Assembly: GCF_004801405.1 (NCBI RefSeq)
Contig: NZ_SSOB01000007.1
Location: 124,001-188,000, forward strand
From: Cohnella fermenti
Lineage (GTDB): Bacteria; Bacillota; Bacilli; Paenibacillales; Paenibacillaceae
Length of the DNA stretch: 64,000 nucleotides
Direction: 5' to 3'
The notes under the pieces are model-generated. The model searched no databases. It worked only from the letters and a program-made list of their open reading frames with translations, and had not been told where the DNA came from. The position numbers and the translations under genes are program-made. The first letter of the stretch is position 1, and each line of letters begins with the position of its first letter. This document shows positions 41,605-51,714 of the stretch, piece after piece.

Positions 41605-43218
41605 ATGAACAAATTTTACCGTCATTCGGTGCTGTCGCTGCTGATCGTTGCATTATTCGCGGTATACGGCTGCTCTTCCGATAATGGAAGCAACGGCGCC
41701 GCCTCCGGCACGTCCTCCGGTGCTTCCGGCGCTTCGCAAGCCGCCGAGCCCGCCGCGGACAACCTCGCCACGGAGCTGCGGTTCCCGCTCGCGCAGCAGG
41801 TGCCGACGCTCGATCCGCACCTTGCGCTCAACACGAACGTCTATGTCACGCTCAACATCTTCGAAGGGCTGTTCGCCTTCGACGAGAACTTCAATCCGGT
41901 TCCGATGCTCGCCGAATCTTACGACCTCAGCGAAGACGGCAAGACGTATACGTTCCATCTTCGCCAGGGAGTCAAGTTCCACAACGGCAAAGAGATGAAG
42001 GCGGAGGACGTCGTCGCCTCGCTGAACCGCTGGAAGACGCTCACGGGCCGGGCCCAGGCTTCTCTGGGAGATTCGGAGTTCACGATCAAGGACGACTACA
42101 CGGTCGAGCTGGCCCTGGCCGAGCCGCGCAACGATATTCTGTCGCAACTGAGCCACGTGCTCAACAACGCCGCCATCCTGCCGAAGGAAGTCGTCGAAGC
42201 CGCCGGTGCGGACGGCGTGACGGAATATATCGGTACCGGGCCGTTCAAGTTCGTCGAGTGGAAGCAGGACCAATACGTCCACCTCGCCAAGTTCGACGAC
42301 TACCGGTCGGTCGATGCCGCTCCTTCCGGACTCTCCGGCAAGAAGGAGGTCTTCCTCCAGGACGTGATCTTCGATATCGTTCCGGACAGCGCGACCCGCT
42401 TCGCCTCGTTCCTCGCCGGAACCTACGATTACGTGGACCTCACGCTGGACAACCTGCCGCAGGTTCAAGGCTTGTCCGACGTTACGGTGGACAAGATTCT
42501 CGGCTCGGACATCAACCTCGTGTTCAACAAGAAGTCTCCGCTCTTCTCGAACGTGAAGTACCGCGAAGCGGTTGCCGCCGTTCTGGATGACGACGAGATT
42601 CTGCTCGGCACGGTCAGCTCGCCCGACCTGTATCGCTTGAACCCGAGCTACATGTATCCGGAGAACACGACCTGGTACAGCGAAGCCGGGCAGGACAACT
42701 ACAACCAGAAGAATCCTGACAAAGCCAAGCAGCTTCTGCAGGAAGCCGGCTATAACGGCGAGGAAGTGACGCTGCTCACGACCAAGGAGCTGGGAGGTTC
42801 CTTCTACAACGCCACGATCGTCGTGCAGAAGGAGCTTGAAGCGATCGGCGTCAAGACGAAGCTCGACATCACCGACTTCGCCACCCTGCTGAAGAAGCGG
42901 GCCGATCCGAACGCCTGGGACATCTACGTCGGCCTGTTCACAATGCCGTCCACTCCGTCCCAACTGCTCTATCTGAACCCGACCTACGGCTTCGCCGACG
43001 ACGCCAAGCTCGCCGAGCTGAACAAGGCGCTGACGGCCGCCGTCACGCCGGAGGAGATCAAGGCCGCCAACGATGCGCTGCAGCAATACGAATGGGAGTA
43101 TCTGGCCGCCGTCAAGATCGGCGATACGTATTCCCAGAGAGCTACCCGCAGCAAGCTCACCGGCTTGGTTACGCTCGCCGGCTACCCGAACCTGGCCAAC
43201 GTGAAGCTGTCGAAGTAA
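41605..43218 (+). CDS. Peptide/nickel-type ABC transporter substrate-binding lipoprotein (DppA/OppA family 5)
   Basis: 537 aa exported lipoprotein. Signal with lipobox AVYGCSS (Cys ~23), a Ser/Ala/Gly-rich tether (~25-50), then a family 5 binding domain: PTLDPHLALNTNVYVTLNIFEGL and GKTYTFHLRQGVKFHNGKEM are the family signature (core TYTFHLRQGVKFHNGKEM). These proteins bind peptides, but close relatives take glutathione, S-alkyl cysteine compounds or opines. ATG 41605 has AGGGGAG upstream. Followed by two permeases and two ATPases, giving a complete importer. Confidence 0.92.
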   Translation: MNKFYRHSVLSLLIVALFAVYGCSSDNGSNGAASGTSSGASGASQAAEPAADNLATELRFPLAQQVPTLDPHLALNTNVYVTLNIFEGLFAFDENFNPVPMLAESYDLSEDGKTYTFHLRQGVKFHNGKEMKAEDVVASLNRWKTLTGRAQASLGDSEFTIKDDYTVELALAEPRNDILSQLSHVLNNAAILPKEVVEAAGADGVTEYIGTGPFKFVEWKQDQYVHLAKFDDYRSVDAAPSGLSGKKEVFLQDVIFDIVPDSATRFASFLAGTYDYVDLTLDNLPQVQGLSDVTVDKILGSDINLVFNKKSPLFSNVKYREAVAAVLDDDEILLGTVSSPDLYRLNPSYMYPENTTWYSEAGQDNYNQKNPDKAKQLLQEAGYNGEEVTLLTTKELGGSFYNATIVVQKELEAIGVKTKLDITDFATLLKKRADPNAWDIYVGLFTMPSTPSQLLYLNPTYGFADDAKLAELNKALTAAVTPEEIKAANDALQQYEWEYLAAVKIGDTYSQRATRSKLTGLVTLAGYPNLANVKLSK

Positions 43219-43438
43219 CGCGGCTTATTGCGGGGCGGGACAACGAAGGCGAAGGGAACGCAAGCAAGAGAACGGGCAGGCAGGCGCCGCAGGGTCCTTA
43301 CCGGGACCGATGCGGCCCCTTGTCCGTTGTCGCCCGTCCTCTGCGTTGTCCTCTGTGCGCCTCCGTTGTCGCCCGTAAGCACACCGCACGCACACCGCCC
43401 ATGACCCGTCCATAGAAAACGGAAGGAGGAGCCTTCAC

Positions 43439-44383
43439 ATGGCATTCTACATCGCGAGACGGCTGCTGGCCACGATTCCCGTGCTCTTCGTCCTGTCGGT
43501 CATCGTCTTCCTGATCATCTACCTGATCCCCGGCGATCCGGCGGCCGTTATGCTCGGAGACGGCGCCAGCCCCGAGACGATCGAAGCGCTGCGGGAGCAG
43601 ATGGGGCTGAACCTGCCGCTGCTGCAGCAGTACGGAAGATGGATCGGACATGCGCTGCAGGGCAATCTCGGCGACTCGCTCTTCATGAGGCAGTCCGTTC
43701 GCGCGGCGCTGGCCGAGCACCTGGGGCCGACGCTCTCGCTGGCCGTGCTGGCGGAGCTCATCGCCGTCGTCATCGCCCTGCCGCTCGGCATCCGCGCCGC
43801 TTCAAGACGCGGCGAAGCGGCCGACAAGGCGCTGACGGGGTTCTCGCTGTTCGGCATTACCGTCCCCGGCTTCGTGCTCAGCATGTTCACGGTGCTCCTC
43901 TTCTCCGTTCAGCTCAAGTGGCTGCCCGTATCCGGGTACAAGCCTCTCTCCGCCGGGCTGTGGACCCATCTGCAATACCTGATTCTGCCCGCCCTCTCGC
44001 TTGGAATCGTTCAGGCCGCGCTGCTGGCGAGGGTCGTGCGCTCCTCCATGCTCGACGTGCTCAACGAGAGCTTCGTCAAGACGGCGTTGGCCAAGGGAGT
44101 CGGGGAACGCGGCATCGTCTACCGGCACGTGTTGCACAACTCGTGGCTTCCGATTCTGACCGTTGTCGGCGGCTCGTTCGGCACGCTGATCGCCGGAGCG
44201 GCCGTCATCGAATCGATCTTCAACATCCCCGGCATGGGGCAGCTGCTCGTCAATTCGGTCCAGCGCCGAGACTACTCGGTCATCCAGGGCGTCGTCCTGT
44301 TCGTCGCCTTCGCCTACGTGCTGGTCAACCTTGTCGTCGACTTGCTCTATGCGATCGTCGACCCGAGGGTCCGACTTCAATGA
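43439..44383 (+). CDS. ABC transporter permease (DppB/GsiC-like)
   Basis: 314 aa with six TM helices. The N-terminal signature YIARRLLATIPVLFVLSVIVF and the inner-membrane component motif (EAA-type loop, VRSSMLDVLNESFVKTALAKG) are typical of DppB/OppB permeases. ATG 43439 follows GGAAGGAGGAG. The 220-bp gap before it contains only GC-rich sequence with a repeated CCGTTGTCGCCCGT element and no gene. It pairs with the DppC-like permease immediately downstream. Confidence 0.93.
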   Translation: MAFYIARRLLATIPVLFVLSVIVFLIIYLIPGDPAAVMLGDGASPETIEALREQMGLNLPLLQQYGRWIGHALQGNLGDSLFMRQSVRAALAEHLGPTLSLAVLAELIAVVIALPLGIRAASRRGEAADKALTGFSLFGITVPGFVLSMFTVLLFSVQLKWLPVSGYKPLSAGLWTHLQYLILPALSLGIVQAALLARVVRSSMLDVLNESFVKTALAKGVGERGIVYRHVLHNSWLPILTVVGGSFGTLIAGAAVIESIFNIPGMGQLLVNSVQRRDYSVIQGVVLFVAFAYVLVNLVVDLLYAIVDPRVRLQ

Positions 44384-44405
44384 CGAAGGAAGGAGTGGAA
44401 CGGCA

Positions 44406-45395
44406 ATGACTTCATTGACCTCATTAGATTCGGCGACTTCATTAGATGCGGCAGAAGATGCGGCAGAAAATTCGGCGGATTCGATAACGACGGCCGACGA
44501 GCGCTCCCCGGCGGAGCTGGCGGCCGGCCGGCTGCGCTTGCGGCGGGAGAACCGCCGGCTGTTCGTTCGCCGCTTCCTCGCGAACAAGTCGGCGGTCATC
44601 GGCAGCGCGCTGCTCCTTCTCGTCGCCGTCGTGTCGCTGCTGGCCCCCTGGCTGACCGGCCGGGACCCTTACGCGCTCGAGGTCGCCGACCGCCTGAAGC
44701 CTCCCGGCGCCGAGTATCCGCTCGGCACGGACAACTTCGGCCGGGACCTGCTGACCCGGGTTCTCTACGGCACAAGGATGTCGGCCGAGATCGGCTTCGT
44801 CGTGGCGCTCTCTTCCTCCTTGCTCGGGCTTGTCGTCGGGCTGTATGCCGGATACGTCAAGTGGCTCGATCAGATTCTGATGCGCGTGATGGACGGCTTG
44901 TTCGCCTTCCCGGCGATCTTGCTCGCAATCGCGATGATGGCGGCGCTGGGGCCGAGCGTCGGGAACCTGATGATCTGCCTCACGATCGTCTTCGTTCCGT
45001 CGATCGCCCGGCTTGTCCGCTCCTCGACGCTTGTCGCCAAGGAGCAGACCTACGTGGAAGCGATGCACGCCCTCGGGGCGTCCCATAACCGGATCGTCTG
45101 GAAGCACCTCATGCCGGCCGCGCTGTCCCCGCTGATCGTGCAAGGCTCGTTCGTCTTCGCGGAGGCGATCATCGTCGAAGCCGCGCTGAGCTTCCTCGGC
45201 GCGGGCATTCCGGCGCCGACGCCGAGCCTCGGCAACCTGCTGTCGGACGGCAAGCTCTTCATCTACAATTCCTCGTGGATGACGATCTTCCCCGGCCTTG
45301 CGCTTGTTGTCGTCGTGCTCGCGATGAACCTGTTCGGAGACGGACTGCGGGATCTGCTGGACCCCCACGCCCGGCGCGCGGGCAAGAAACGATGA
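44406..45395 (+). CDS. ABC transporter permease (DppC/GsiD-like)
   Basis: 329 aa. Residues ~1-45 are an odd Ser/Thr/Asp/Ala-rich segment (TSLTSLDSATSLDAAEDAA) encoded by short DNA repeats and absent from most relatives. The remainder is standard: OppC N-terminal TM region, YPLGTDNFGRDLLTRVLYGTR (core LGTDNFGRDLLTRVLYGTR) and the permease loop EAMHALGASHNRIVWKHLMP. ATG 44406 lies 9 nt after AAGGAAGGAGTG. Forms the membrane channel with the preceding permease. Confidence 0.93.
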   Translation: MTSLTSLDSATSLDAAEDAAENSADSITTADERSPAELAAGRLRLRRENRRLFVRRFLANKSAVIGSALLLLVAVVSLLAPWLTGRDPYALEVADRLKPPGAEYPLGTDNFGRDLLTRVLYGTRMSAEIGFVVALSSSLLGLVVGLYAGYVKWLDQILMRVMDGLFAFPAILLAIAMMAALGPSVGNLMICLTIVFVPSIARLVRSSTLVAKEQTYVEAMHALGASHNRIVWKHLMPAALSPLIVQGSFVFAEAIIVEAALSFLGAGIPAPTPSLGNLLSDGKLFIYNSSWMTIFPGLALVVVVLAMNLFGDGLRDLLDPHARRAGKKR

Positions 45396-45467
45396 ACCCG
45401 GATGAGTCGCAGCACAAGGCGCACCGAAGCGCACCGCCATACCATGACGCGATAAGGAGGTCCCAAG

Positions 45468-46468
45468 ATGACGGCCGAACCTCTTCTGCAGATCAGAGAG
45501 CTGAAGACTTACTTCCATACCGAGCGCGGACGGGTGTCGCCCGTGGACGGCGTGTCGCTCGAGGTAGGCAAGGGCGAGATCGTCGGCATCGTCGGAGAAT
45601 CCGGCTGCGGCAAGAGCGCCACGGCCCAGTCCGTGCTGCGCCTGTTCGACGAGAAGCGGCTGGCCAGCTACGAAGGCGAGATCCGGTACGGCGAACGCGA
45701 CCTGCTCCGACTGACGCCCAAGCAGATGCGCTCCGTTCGCGGCAACGAGATCTCGATGATTTTCCAAGATCCGCTCAGCTCCTTGAACCCCGTCCATACC
45801 ATTGGCGACCAGATCGTCGAGACGCTCCGGCTGCACCAATCGATCGGGAGACGGGAGGCGGCGAAGAAGGCCGTGGAGCTGCTGCGCTTGACCGGCATTC
45901 CCGCACCCGAGCGCAGGGCCCGCGAGTATCCCCATCAGTTGTCCGGAGGCATGCGCCAGCGCGTCATGATCGCCATCGCGCTCGCCTGCCAGCCGCAGCT
46001 GCTCATCGCCGACGAGCCGACGACGGCGCTCGATGTGACGATCCAGGCCCAGATTCTGGAGCTGATCCAGGATCTGAACCGCCGCCTGGGCATGAGCGTC
46101 ATGCTGATCACGCATGACCTGGGCGTCGTGGCGGAGACGTGCAGCCGCGTCGTCGTCATGTATCTGGGCCAGGTGGTCGAGAGCGGCAGCGTGCGCGACC
46201 TGTTCCGGAAGCCGCTGCACCCGTACACAATCGGGCTGATGAGGTCCGTTCCCCGGCTGGACGGAGATCGGCAGCGGGAGCTTCCGGCCGTTCCCGGCAG
46301 CGTGCCTCCCCTGCACCAGATCCCGTCGGGCTGCCGCTTCGCGCCGCGCTGCCCTTATGCGGATGACAAGTGCCGCTCCTCCCAGCCCGAGCTCGCCGCG
46401 TTGCCGGGCACCGACACCCAGGTGAGATGCTGGCACGCCGGACGAATTGCCGGATGGGAGGCTGCCCA

Positions 46469-46472
<4 letters not shown>
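45468..46472 (+). CDS. ABC transporter ATPase (DppD/OppD-like)
   Basis: 334 aa nucleotide-binding subunit. Walker [14 protein letters not shown]-loop [11 protein letters not shown], signature LSGGMRQRV, Walker [13 protein letters not shown] and switch His ITHDLGVV are all present. The C-terminal oligopeptide-transporter region carries the [14 protein letters not shown] cysteine cluster that in related proteins holds an iron-sulfur cluster. ATG 45468 has AAGGAGG upstream. The gene ends in an ATGA overlap with the second ATPase gene, so the two are made as a heterodimer. Confidence 0.94.
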
Positions 46473-47461
<989 letters not shown>

Positions 47462-47495
47462 TTTTTCTACTCCATCCAGAGAGGAAGAGATCGTC

Positions 47496-48866
47496 ATGAA
47501 GCAGATCCATCTCGGCGTCTTCGAAGTCAACAGCGTCAATCACCTTACCCAAGGCATCTGGGCGCACCCGGATCAGAATCGCGTCTACTACAGCAAAATC
47601 GAATACTGGAAAAACATTGCGCAGCTGCTCGAGCGCGGCAAGTTCGACTTCATGTTCTTCGCCGACACCTACGGCTATCCGAAGCAGCGGACGGAGCTCG
47701 CGTTCCGCGAGGCGACCGGCCTGCCGGGCAACGACCCGATGATGCTTATCCCGGCGCTCGCGATGGTGACGAAGAACCTGGCGTTCACGATGACCACTTC
47801 CACCAGCTACGAGGCTCCTTATGCCAATGCTCGCCGCTTCTCGTCGCTCGACCATGTCACCGACGGCCGGATCGGCTGGAACGTCGTGACGACAAGCAAC
47901 AAGAGCGCGGCCGATCTGTTCGGCCGGGAGGACCTGTTCCTTCCGCACGACGAGCGCTACGACATGGCGGACGAGTACATGGATGTCAGCTACAAGCTGT
48001 TCGAGGGCAGTTGGGAGGACGACGCCGTGCGCATCGATCGCGACAATCGTACGTTCACCGACCCGGACAAGGTGCACCGGATCGTCCACGAAGGCAAGTA
48101 CTTCAAGCTGACCGGCTATCACGCCTCCGAGCCGTCTCCGCAGCGGACGCCGGTGATCTTCCAGGCGGGGAGCTCCGATCGGGGGCGCGCCTTCGCGGCC
48201 AAGCATGCCGAGGGAATCTTCCTTAAGGCTCCGACCATCGAAGTGCTGCGCGACCAGATCCGCGACATTCGCCGCCGCGCGGTCGAGTACGGCCGCGACC
48301 CGGCTTCGGTCAAGGTGTTCACCGGCCTGTCGGTCGTCGTCGCCCCGACCCGCGAGGAAGCCGAGCGCAAGCACGCGGAGTATCTGTCCTACCAGAGCAG
48401 GGAAGCGACGCTGTCCAGCTATGCGAACGTCACGGGCATCGACCTGACGAAGCTCGATCCGGACTCCTACTTCGAGAACATCCATACCGAGATGGGGCAG
48501 ACCCATACCGACCGCTTCACGAAGCACAGCAAGACGAAGAAGACGGTTCGCGAGGTGGCCGAGGACTTCCTGCAGAAGGGCTTCCGCGGCTTGACCGTCA
48601 TCGGCACTCCCGAGGAAGTGGCCGACAAGATCCAATATTGGGTCGAAGAGACGGACGTGGACGGCTTTAATCTGGAGCCCTACATCCTGCCGGCCTCCTA
48701 CGAGGACTTCATCGACCTGGTCGTGCCCGTGCTGCAGGAGCGCGGCATCTTCAAGAAGGAATACGGGGAAGGCACCTTCCGGGAGCGCCTGTTCGGCAAG
48801 GGCTCCGCTCGCCTCCCGGCTCACCATCCGGGCGCAGCGTTCCGCGACGCTTCGCGTCTGTCCTAA
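47496..48866 (+). CDS. NtaA/DszA-type FMN-dependent monooxygenase (LLM class), copy 2
   Basis: 456 aa, a close paralogue of the gene at 36990: the same MKQIHLGVFEVN start, LLERGKFDFMFFADTYGYPK, ARRFSSLDHVTDGRIGWNVV, PVIFQAGSSDRGR and a shared C-terminal FRERLFGKGSARLPAHHPGA. Both fall with YtnJ/YxeK-like enzymes that oxidise S-substituted cysteines in Bacillus. ATG 47496 has GAGAGGAAGAG upstream; the open frame further up lies inside the ATPase gene. Two paralogues flanking one importer suggest different but related thioether substrates. Confidence 0.92.
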   Translation: MKQIHLGVFEVNSVNHLTQGIWAHPDQNRVYYSKIEYWKNIAQLLERGKFDFMFFADTYGYPKQRTELAFREATGLPGNDPMMLIPALAMVTKNLAFTMTTSTSYEAPYANARRFSSLDHVTDGRIGWNVVTTSNKSAADLFGREDLFLPHDERYDMADEYMDVSYKLFEGSWEDDAVRIDRDNRTFTDPDKVHRIVHEGKYFKLTGYHASEPSPQRTPVIFQAGSSDRGRAFAAKHAEGIFLKAPTIEVLRDQIRDIRRRAVEYGRDPASVKVFTGLSVVVAPTREEAERKHAEYLSYQSREATLSSYANVTGIDLTKLDPDSYFENIHTEMGQTHTDRFTKHSKTKKTVREVAEDFLQKGFRGLTVIGTPEEVADKIQYWVEETDVDGFNLEPYILPASYEDFIDLVVPVLQERGIFKKEYGEGTFRERLFGKGSARLPAHHPGAAFRDASRLS

Positions 48867-48878
48867 GAGGTACTGGGC

Positions 48879-50090
48879 ATGACCGGGGAAAATACAGCGT
48901 TGTTCGCGCCGGAGGAGCTGTGGGAGTGGACGCCGGAACAGCGCGAGACGCTCTCGATCGTGCGGAGGCTGGGGATCGAGAGCGTCGGGCCGGAGGCCGA
49001 GCGGGTCGATCGCGAGGCTGTTTATCCGGTGGAGTCGATCGCCGTCTTGAAGGAGGCGGGGCTGCCGGCCTTGTGCGTTCCCCGCTCGGCGGGAGGACGC
49101 GGCGCGGGTTATCGCGGGGATTCGCTCCTGCTGCCGCTTGTGCTGATGGAGCTCGCTTCCTGGTGCTCCTCGACCGCGCAAGTGTTCGCCCTGCACAACA
49201 CCGGCGTTCAGCTTGTCCATGCGATGGGCGACGAGGAGCAGCGGACGTTCTTCTTCGCGGAGGCGCTGCAGGGCCATCTGTTCGGCAGCTTCGGCAGCGA
49301 AGCGAACGCCGACCGCGCCGCCCTCGCGAGCGTCATGAGGCCCGTTGAAGGGGGCTACGCGCTGACCGGCCGCAAAATCTTCGCCACCGGCTCGCCGGGA
49401 GCGAAGTGGGCGTTCTGGCGCTCGGTCGCGGCGGAGGTCGACGGCTCGCAGGACGACCGCTACATGATGCCGGTCGTTCGGCTTGCGGCCCCCGGCGTCG
49501 CCGTTATCGACGATTGGGACGGCATCGGCCAGAGGGGAACCGGAAGCGGGCGCGTCGAAGCCGAGAATGTGTTTATTCCGGCGTCGCATGTGATGGGAGG
49601 ACCGGGCGCTTACGGCGGGCACGCCGATTACTTCGCGACGCAGTTCCACGTCAACTTCGCCGCGCAGTTCGTCGGCATGGCGCAAGGTGCTTATCGCGAG
49701 GCGCTCCGCTACGTGAAGAAGCAAACCCGGCCTTGGCCGGGAGTGCCGAGCGCCGCGGAGGACCCGTACATTCTGCTCCGGCTCGGCGACATGTCCGCGC
49801 GTATCGCGGGAGCGCGGGAGCTGGTCCTGAAGGCGGCCCGGATGCTCGGCGCCTTCGAGGGGCAGTCCGAGCTGCGGGACGGCATCAAGGCCGCCGCCTC
49901 GCGCGCGAAGATCGCGGCCACGGAGGCGGCGCTCGGCGTCACGAGCGAGGCGTTCCAGGTCATGGGCGCCCGGGCCGCGACCCGGAAGTACGCGTTCGAC
50001 CGCTATTATCGGAACGCGAGGACGCTTACGCTGCATGATCCGGTGGATCGCCAGCGGGAGGCGGTCGGCCGCGGCGAGCTGCTGCGCTAG
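48879..50090 (+). CDS. Acyl-CoA-dehydrogenase-fold flavoprotein (DszC/SfnB-like)
   Basis: 403 aa, three-domain acyl-CoA dehydrogenase fold: an N-terminal helical domain, a beta domain with GSFGSEANADRAAL and GGYALTGRKIFATGSPGAKW (core ALTGRKIFATGSPGAKW), and a C-terminal helical domain with FQVMGARAATRKYAFDRYYRNARTLTLHDP (core YYRNARTLTLHDP). In this subgroup (DszC, SfnB, IsoB-like) the fold acts as a flavin-dependent monooxygenase on organosulfur compounds and not as a dehydrogenase. It begins 12 nt after monooxygenase copy 2 and is the last gene of the run, fitting a sulfur-oxidation role. Confidence 0.88.
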   Translation: MTGENTALFAPEELWEWTPEQRETLSIVRRLGIESVGPEAERVDREAVYPVESIAVLKEAGLPALCVPRSAGGRGAGYRGDSLLLPLVLMELASWCSSTAQVFALHNTGVQLVHAMGDEEQRTFFFAEALQGHLFGSFGSEANADRAALASVMRPVEGGYALTGRKIFATGSPGAKWAFWRSVAAEVDGSQDDRYMMPVVRLAAPGVAVIDDWDGIGQRGTGSGRVEAENVFIPASHVMGGPGAYGGHADYFATQFHVNFAAQFVGMAQGAYREALRYVKKQTRPWPGVPSAAEDPYILLRLGDMSARIAGARELVLKAARMLGAFEGQSELRDGIKAAASRAKIAATEAALGVTSEAFQVMGARAATRKYAFDRYYRNARTLTLHDPVDRQREAVGRGELLR

Positions 50091-50164
50091 AGGCAAGGCA
50101 ATTTTGCGCTGGGGGCGAGGCGATCCCTGCGCCAGAGGCGAGGTGATCCTGCGTCAGAGGCAAG

Positions 50165-50203
50165 GCAAACCCCGGTTCGGCATCCGCCGTGGCCGGGGTT
50201 TGC
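50165..50203 (+). terminator. Terminator of the sulfur operon
   Basis: GCAAACCCCGG (50165-50175) and CCGGGGTTTGC (50193-50203) form an 11-bp stem with a 17-nt loop, 75 nt after the last gene. Only a weak U-rich stretch follows. Between the stop and the stem are about four degenerate 22-24-bp repeats of the type AGGCGAGGTGATCCTGCG. Confidence 0.6.
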
Positions 50204-50946
50204 GCTTCTGTCGGGCCGAACGATACCCGTCGCTTAAAGCTATAGGTATAGGCCGAGCCGCAGCGCCCCATTCGACATTCGAACGGTGACAGGAGAGGCG
50301 GAGGACCAATATTGCCAGGTTAAGCCGCAATTCGACCTAAGCGGGCGCTTGCTGAGCGGGAGAGGAGCGCCGCGCACAAGTGATCATCGTGCCATCCAGC
50401 ACGATGTCCCCTTTCCCGCGCGACATCTCCTTCCTATCGTCACATTCCCTTCCCCCGCGTCACGACTCCTTTCCTATCATCACAACTCCTTCCCCAGCGC
50501 CATATCCTCTCTGCCGGCATTATGTCTCTTCTCCCATTCGCTCAGGATAGGAATGTGCCGGGAACACCCACCCGGCGGCGGTTGGGGCACGGTGATAGTG
50601 GATGGTCGGCAGTGGAAGATGACAGGGATCGATAGCCGCAAGGATCGATGGTCGGCAATGGAGGGGGGGGCGGCAATGGTCGATGGTCGGGGAGGCTTCT
50701 GCGCTGCGTGCAGGGGTGACAGGTCGCTTGTACACGAAGAGGGACGGCAGGGACAGATTAGTGGCGGCGCGGATCGACGGAGAGGACTCCCGGAAGAAGC
50801 CGGCTTGGCGATCTTCGGGCCATGCTCCGTAAGGGGAGGTTCCTGAGCGGGAGGGAGAAGAGGCATAAGCGTCCAGAAGGGGGGCAGCGTCCACTGTTGC
50901 ATCGTAGGCAGATTGGGTTCGGCGGAGGGGCTGCCCCCGGGATTTT
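50204..50946. other. Gene-free, low-complexity intergenic DNA
   Basis: No frame here has both a ribosome site and a recognisable product. About 50395-50510 holds three degenerate pyrimidine-rich repeats of roughly 38 bp (core CTCCTTCCTATCGTCACA). About 50595-50695 holds degenerate repeats of GATGGTCGGCAATGG. This looks like eroded repeat DNA. It runs into the dyad array, the minisatellite and the MerR promoter. Confidence 0.55.
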
Positions 50947-51014
50947 ATGTGAATTTTCACATTGGCGACCCCCGACAACGGGCGATTTGCACGATTATAT
51001 GTGAAAAAACACCT
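50947..51014 (+). repeat. Dyad array E: two dyads 52 bp apart
   Basis: ATGTGAATTTTCACAT at 50947-50962 is a perfect inverted repeat of 7-bp arms. ATGTGAAAAAACACCT at 50999-51014 is a decayed copy with the A-tract. Their spacing is again exactly 52 bp. The 9-bp minisatellite begins inside the second copy. Confidence 0.65.
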
Positions 51015-51073
51015 CAAACACCTCAAACACCTCAAACACCTCAAACACCTCAAACACCTCAAACACCTCAAAC
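51011..51073 (+). repeat. Minisatellite, seven perfect 9-bp units
   Basis: Seven identical tandem copies of ACCTCAAAC, followed by CCTACCCCCACCCCC. Being a multiple of three it keeps frames open on both strands (Thr-Pro-Gln or Arg-Cys-Leu repeats), but neither frame has a ribosome site or conserved context. It is a likely copy-number-variable tract about 30 bp upstream of the MerR promoter. Confidence 0.9.
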
Positions 51074-51104
51074 CCTACCCCCACCCCCTCCGCGAAAAAA
51101 ACGC

Positions 51105-51166
51105 TTGAACCTTACGTAACGTCATCTTTTATTATAAAATTACCGGTAAGAACGTTAGCGCTAACG
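51105..51166 (+). promoter_or_regulatory. MerR-type promoter with three palindromes
   Basis: TTGAAC (51105-51110), a 19-bp spacer and TATTAT (51130-51135): the overlong spacer is the hallmark of promoters activated by MerR regulators. Palindromes are TTACGTAA (51112-51119, within the spacer), TTACCGGTAA (51140-51149) and CGTTAGCGCTAACG (51153-51166, perfect 14 bp, next to the ribosome site of the merR gene). The first is the expected MerR target; the last could bind a repressor or block translation. Confidence 0.6.
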
Positions 51167-51177
51167 AGGATGACGCA

Positions 51178-51714
51178 ATGACAAGACATTGGAAGGTAGG
51201 AGAGCTGGCCAAGCTGACGGGGCTCACCGTTCGGACGCTGCGGTTCTACGATCAGATCGGTCTGTTCTCGCCTTCCGGCCAGACCGAGTCCGGGCATCGG
51301 CTATACGCGGAGTCGGACCTGCCGCGCCTGCAGCAGATTGTGTCGCTGAAGGAGATGGGCTTGTCCCTGGACGAGGTTCAGGCCGCCATGACCGGAGACC
51401 GCTTCCGGCCGCACGAGATCGTGGACCTTCAGATCGAGCGGCTCAAGGAGCGGATCGGGAGGCAGCAGCAGCTTCTGGAGCAGTTGCGGCACGTGTCCCG
51501 GCGAATGGCGGCGGATGCGCCCGTGAACGTGGAGGACTTGACCGCTGTGTTCCAGGCTATGAAGGCGAGCCACGAGAAGCTGGTCGACTGGAGGCGGACG
51601 ATCTGGATGAGCCGGCTTGATGCGCTGGCAGATTGGCTGACGGAGGATGCGGCAGAGAGTGCCGCAGAGAATGCTGCGGAAGAAGACACCCACTTTAAGG
51701 AGGACAATCCATGA
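51178..51714 (+). CDS. MerR-family transcriptional regulator
   Basis: 178 aa. Winged HTH at residues ~4-72 (KVGELAKLTGLTVRTLRFYDQIGLFSP) with core GLTVRTLRFYDQIGLF and GHRLY, then a dimerisation coiled coil (~80-112; LQIERLKERIGRQQQLLEQL). The C-terminal part is a short helical region without metal-binding cysteines, so metal sensing is unlikely; multidrug- or stress-type MerR proteins look like this. It overlaps the AHSA1 gene, which it presumably controls along with itself. ATG 51178 follows GAGGATG. Confidence 0.88.
   Translation: MTRHWKVGELAKLTGLTVRTLRFYDQIGLFSPSGQTESGHRLYAESDLPRLQQIVSLKEMGLSLDEVQAAMTGDRFRPHEIVDLQIERLKERIGRQQQLLEQLRHVSRRMAADAPVNVEDLTAVFQAMKASHEKLVDWRRTIWMSRLDALADWLTEDAAESAAENAAEEDTHFKEDNP

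Noticed and set aside
50520..51119. Small proteins made of Thr-Pro-Gln or Arg-Cys-Leu repeats
   Set aside because: They are translations of a 9-bp minisatellite on either strand, without ribosome site or context.
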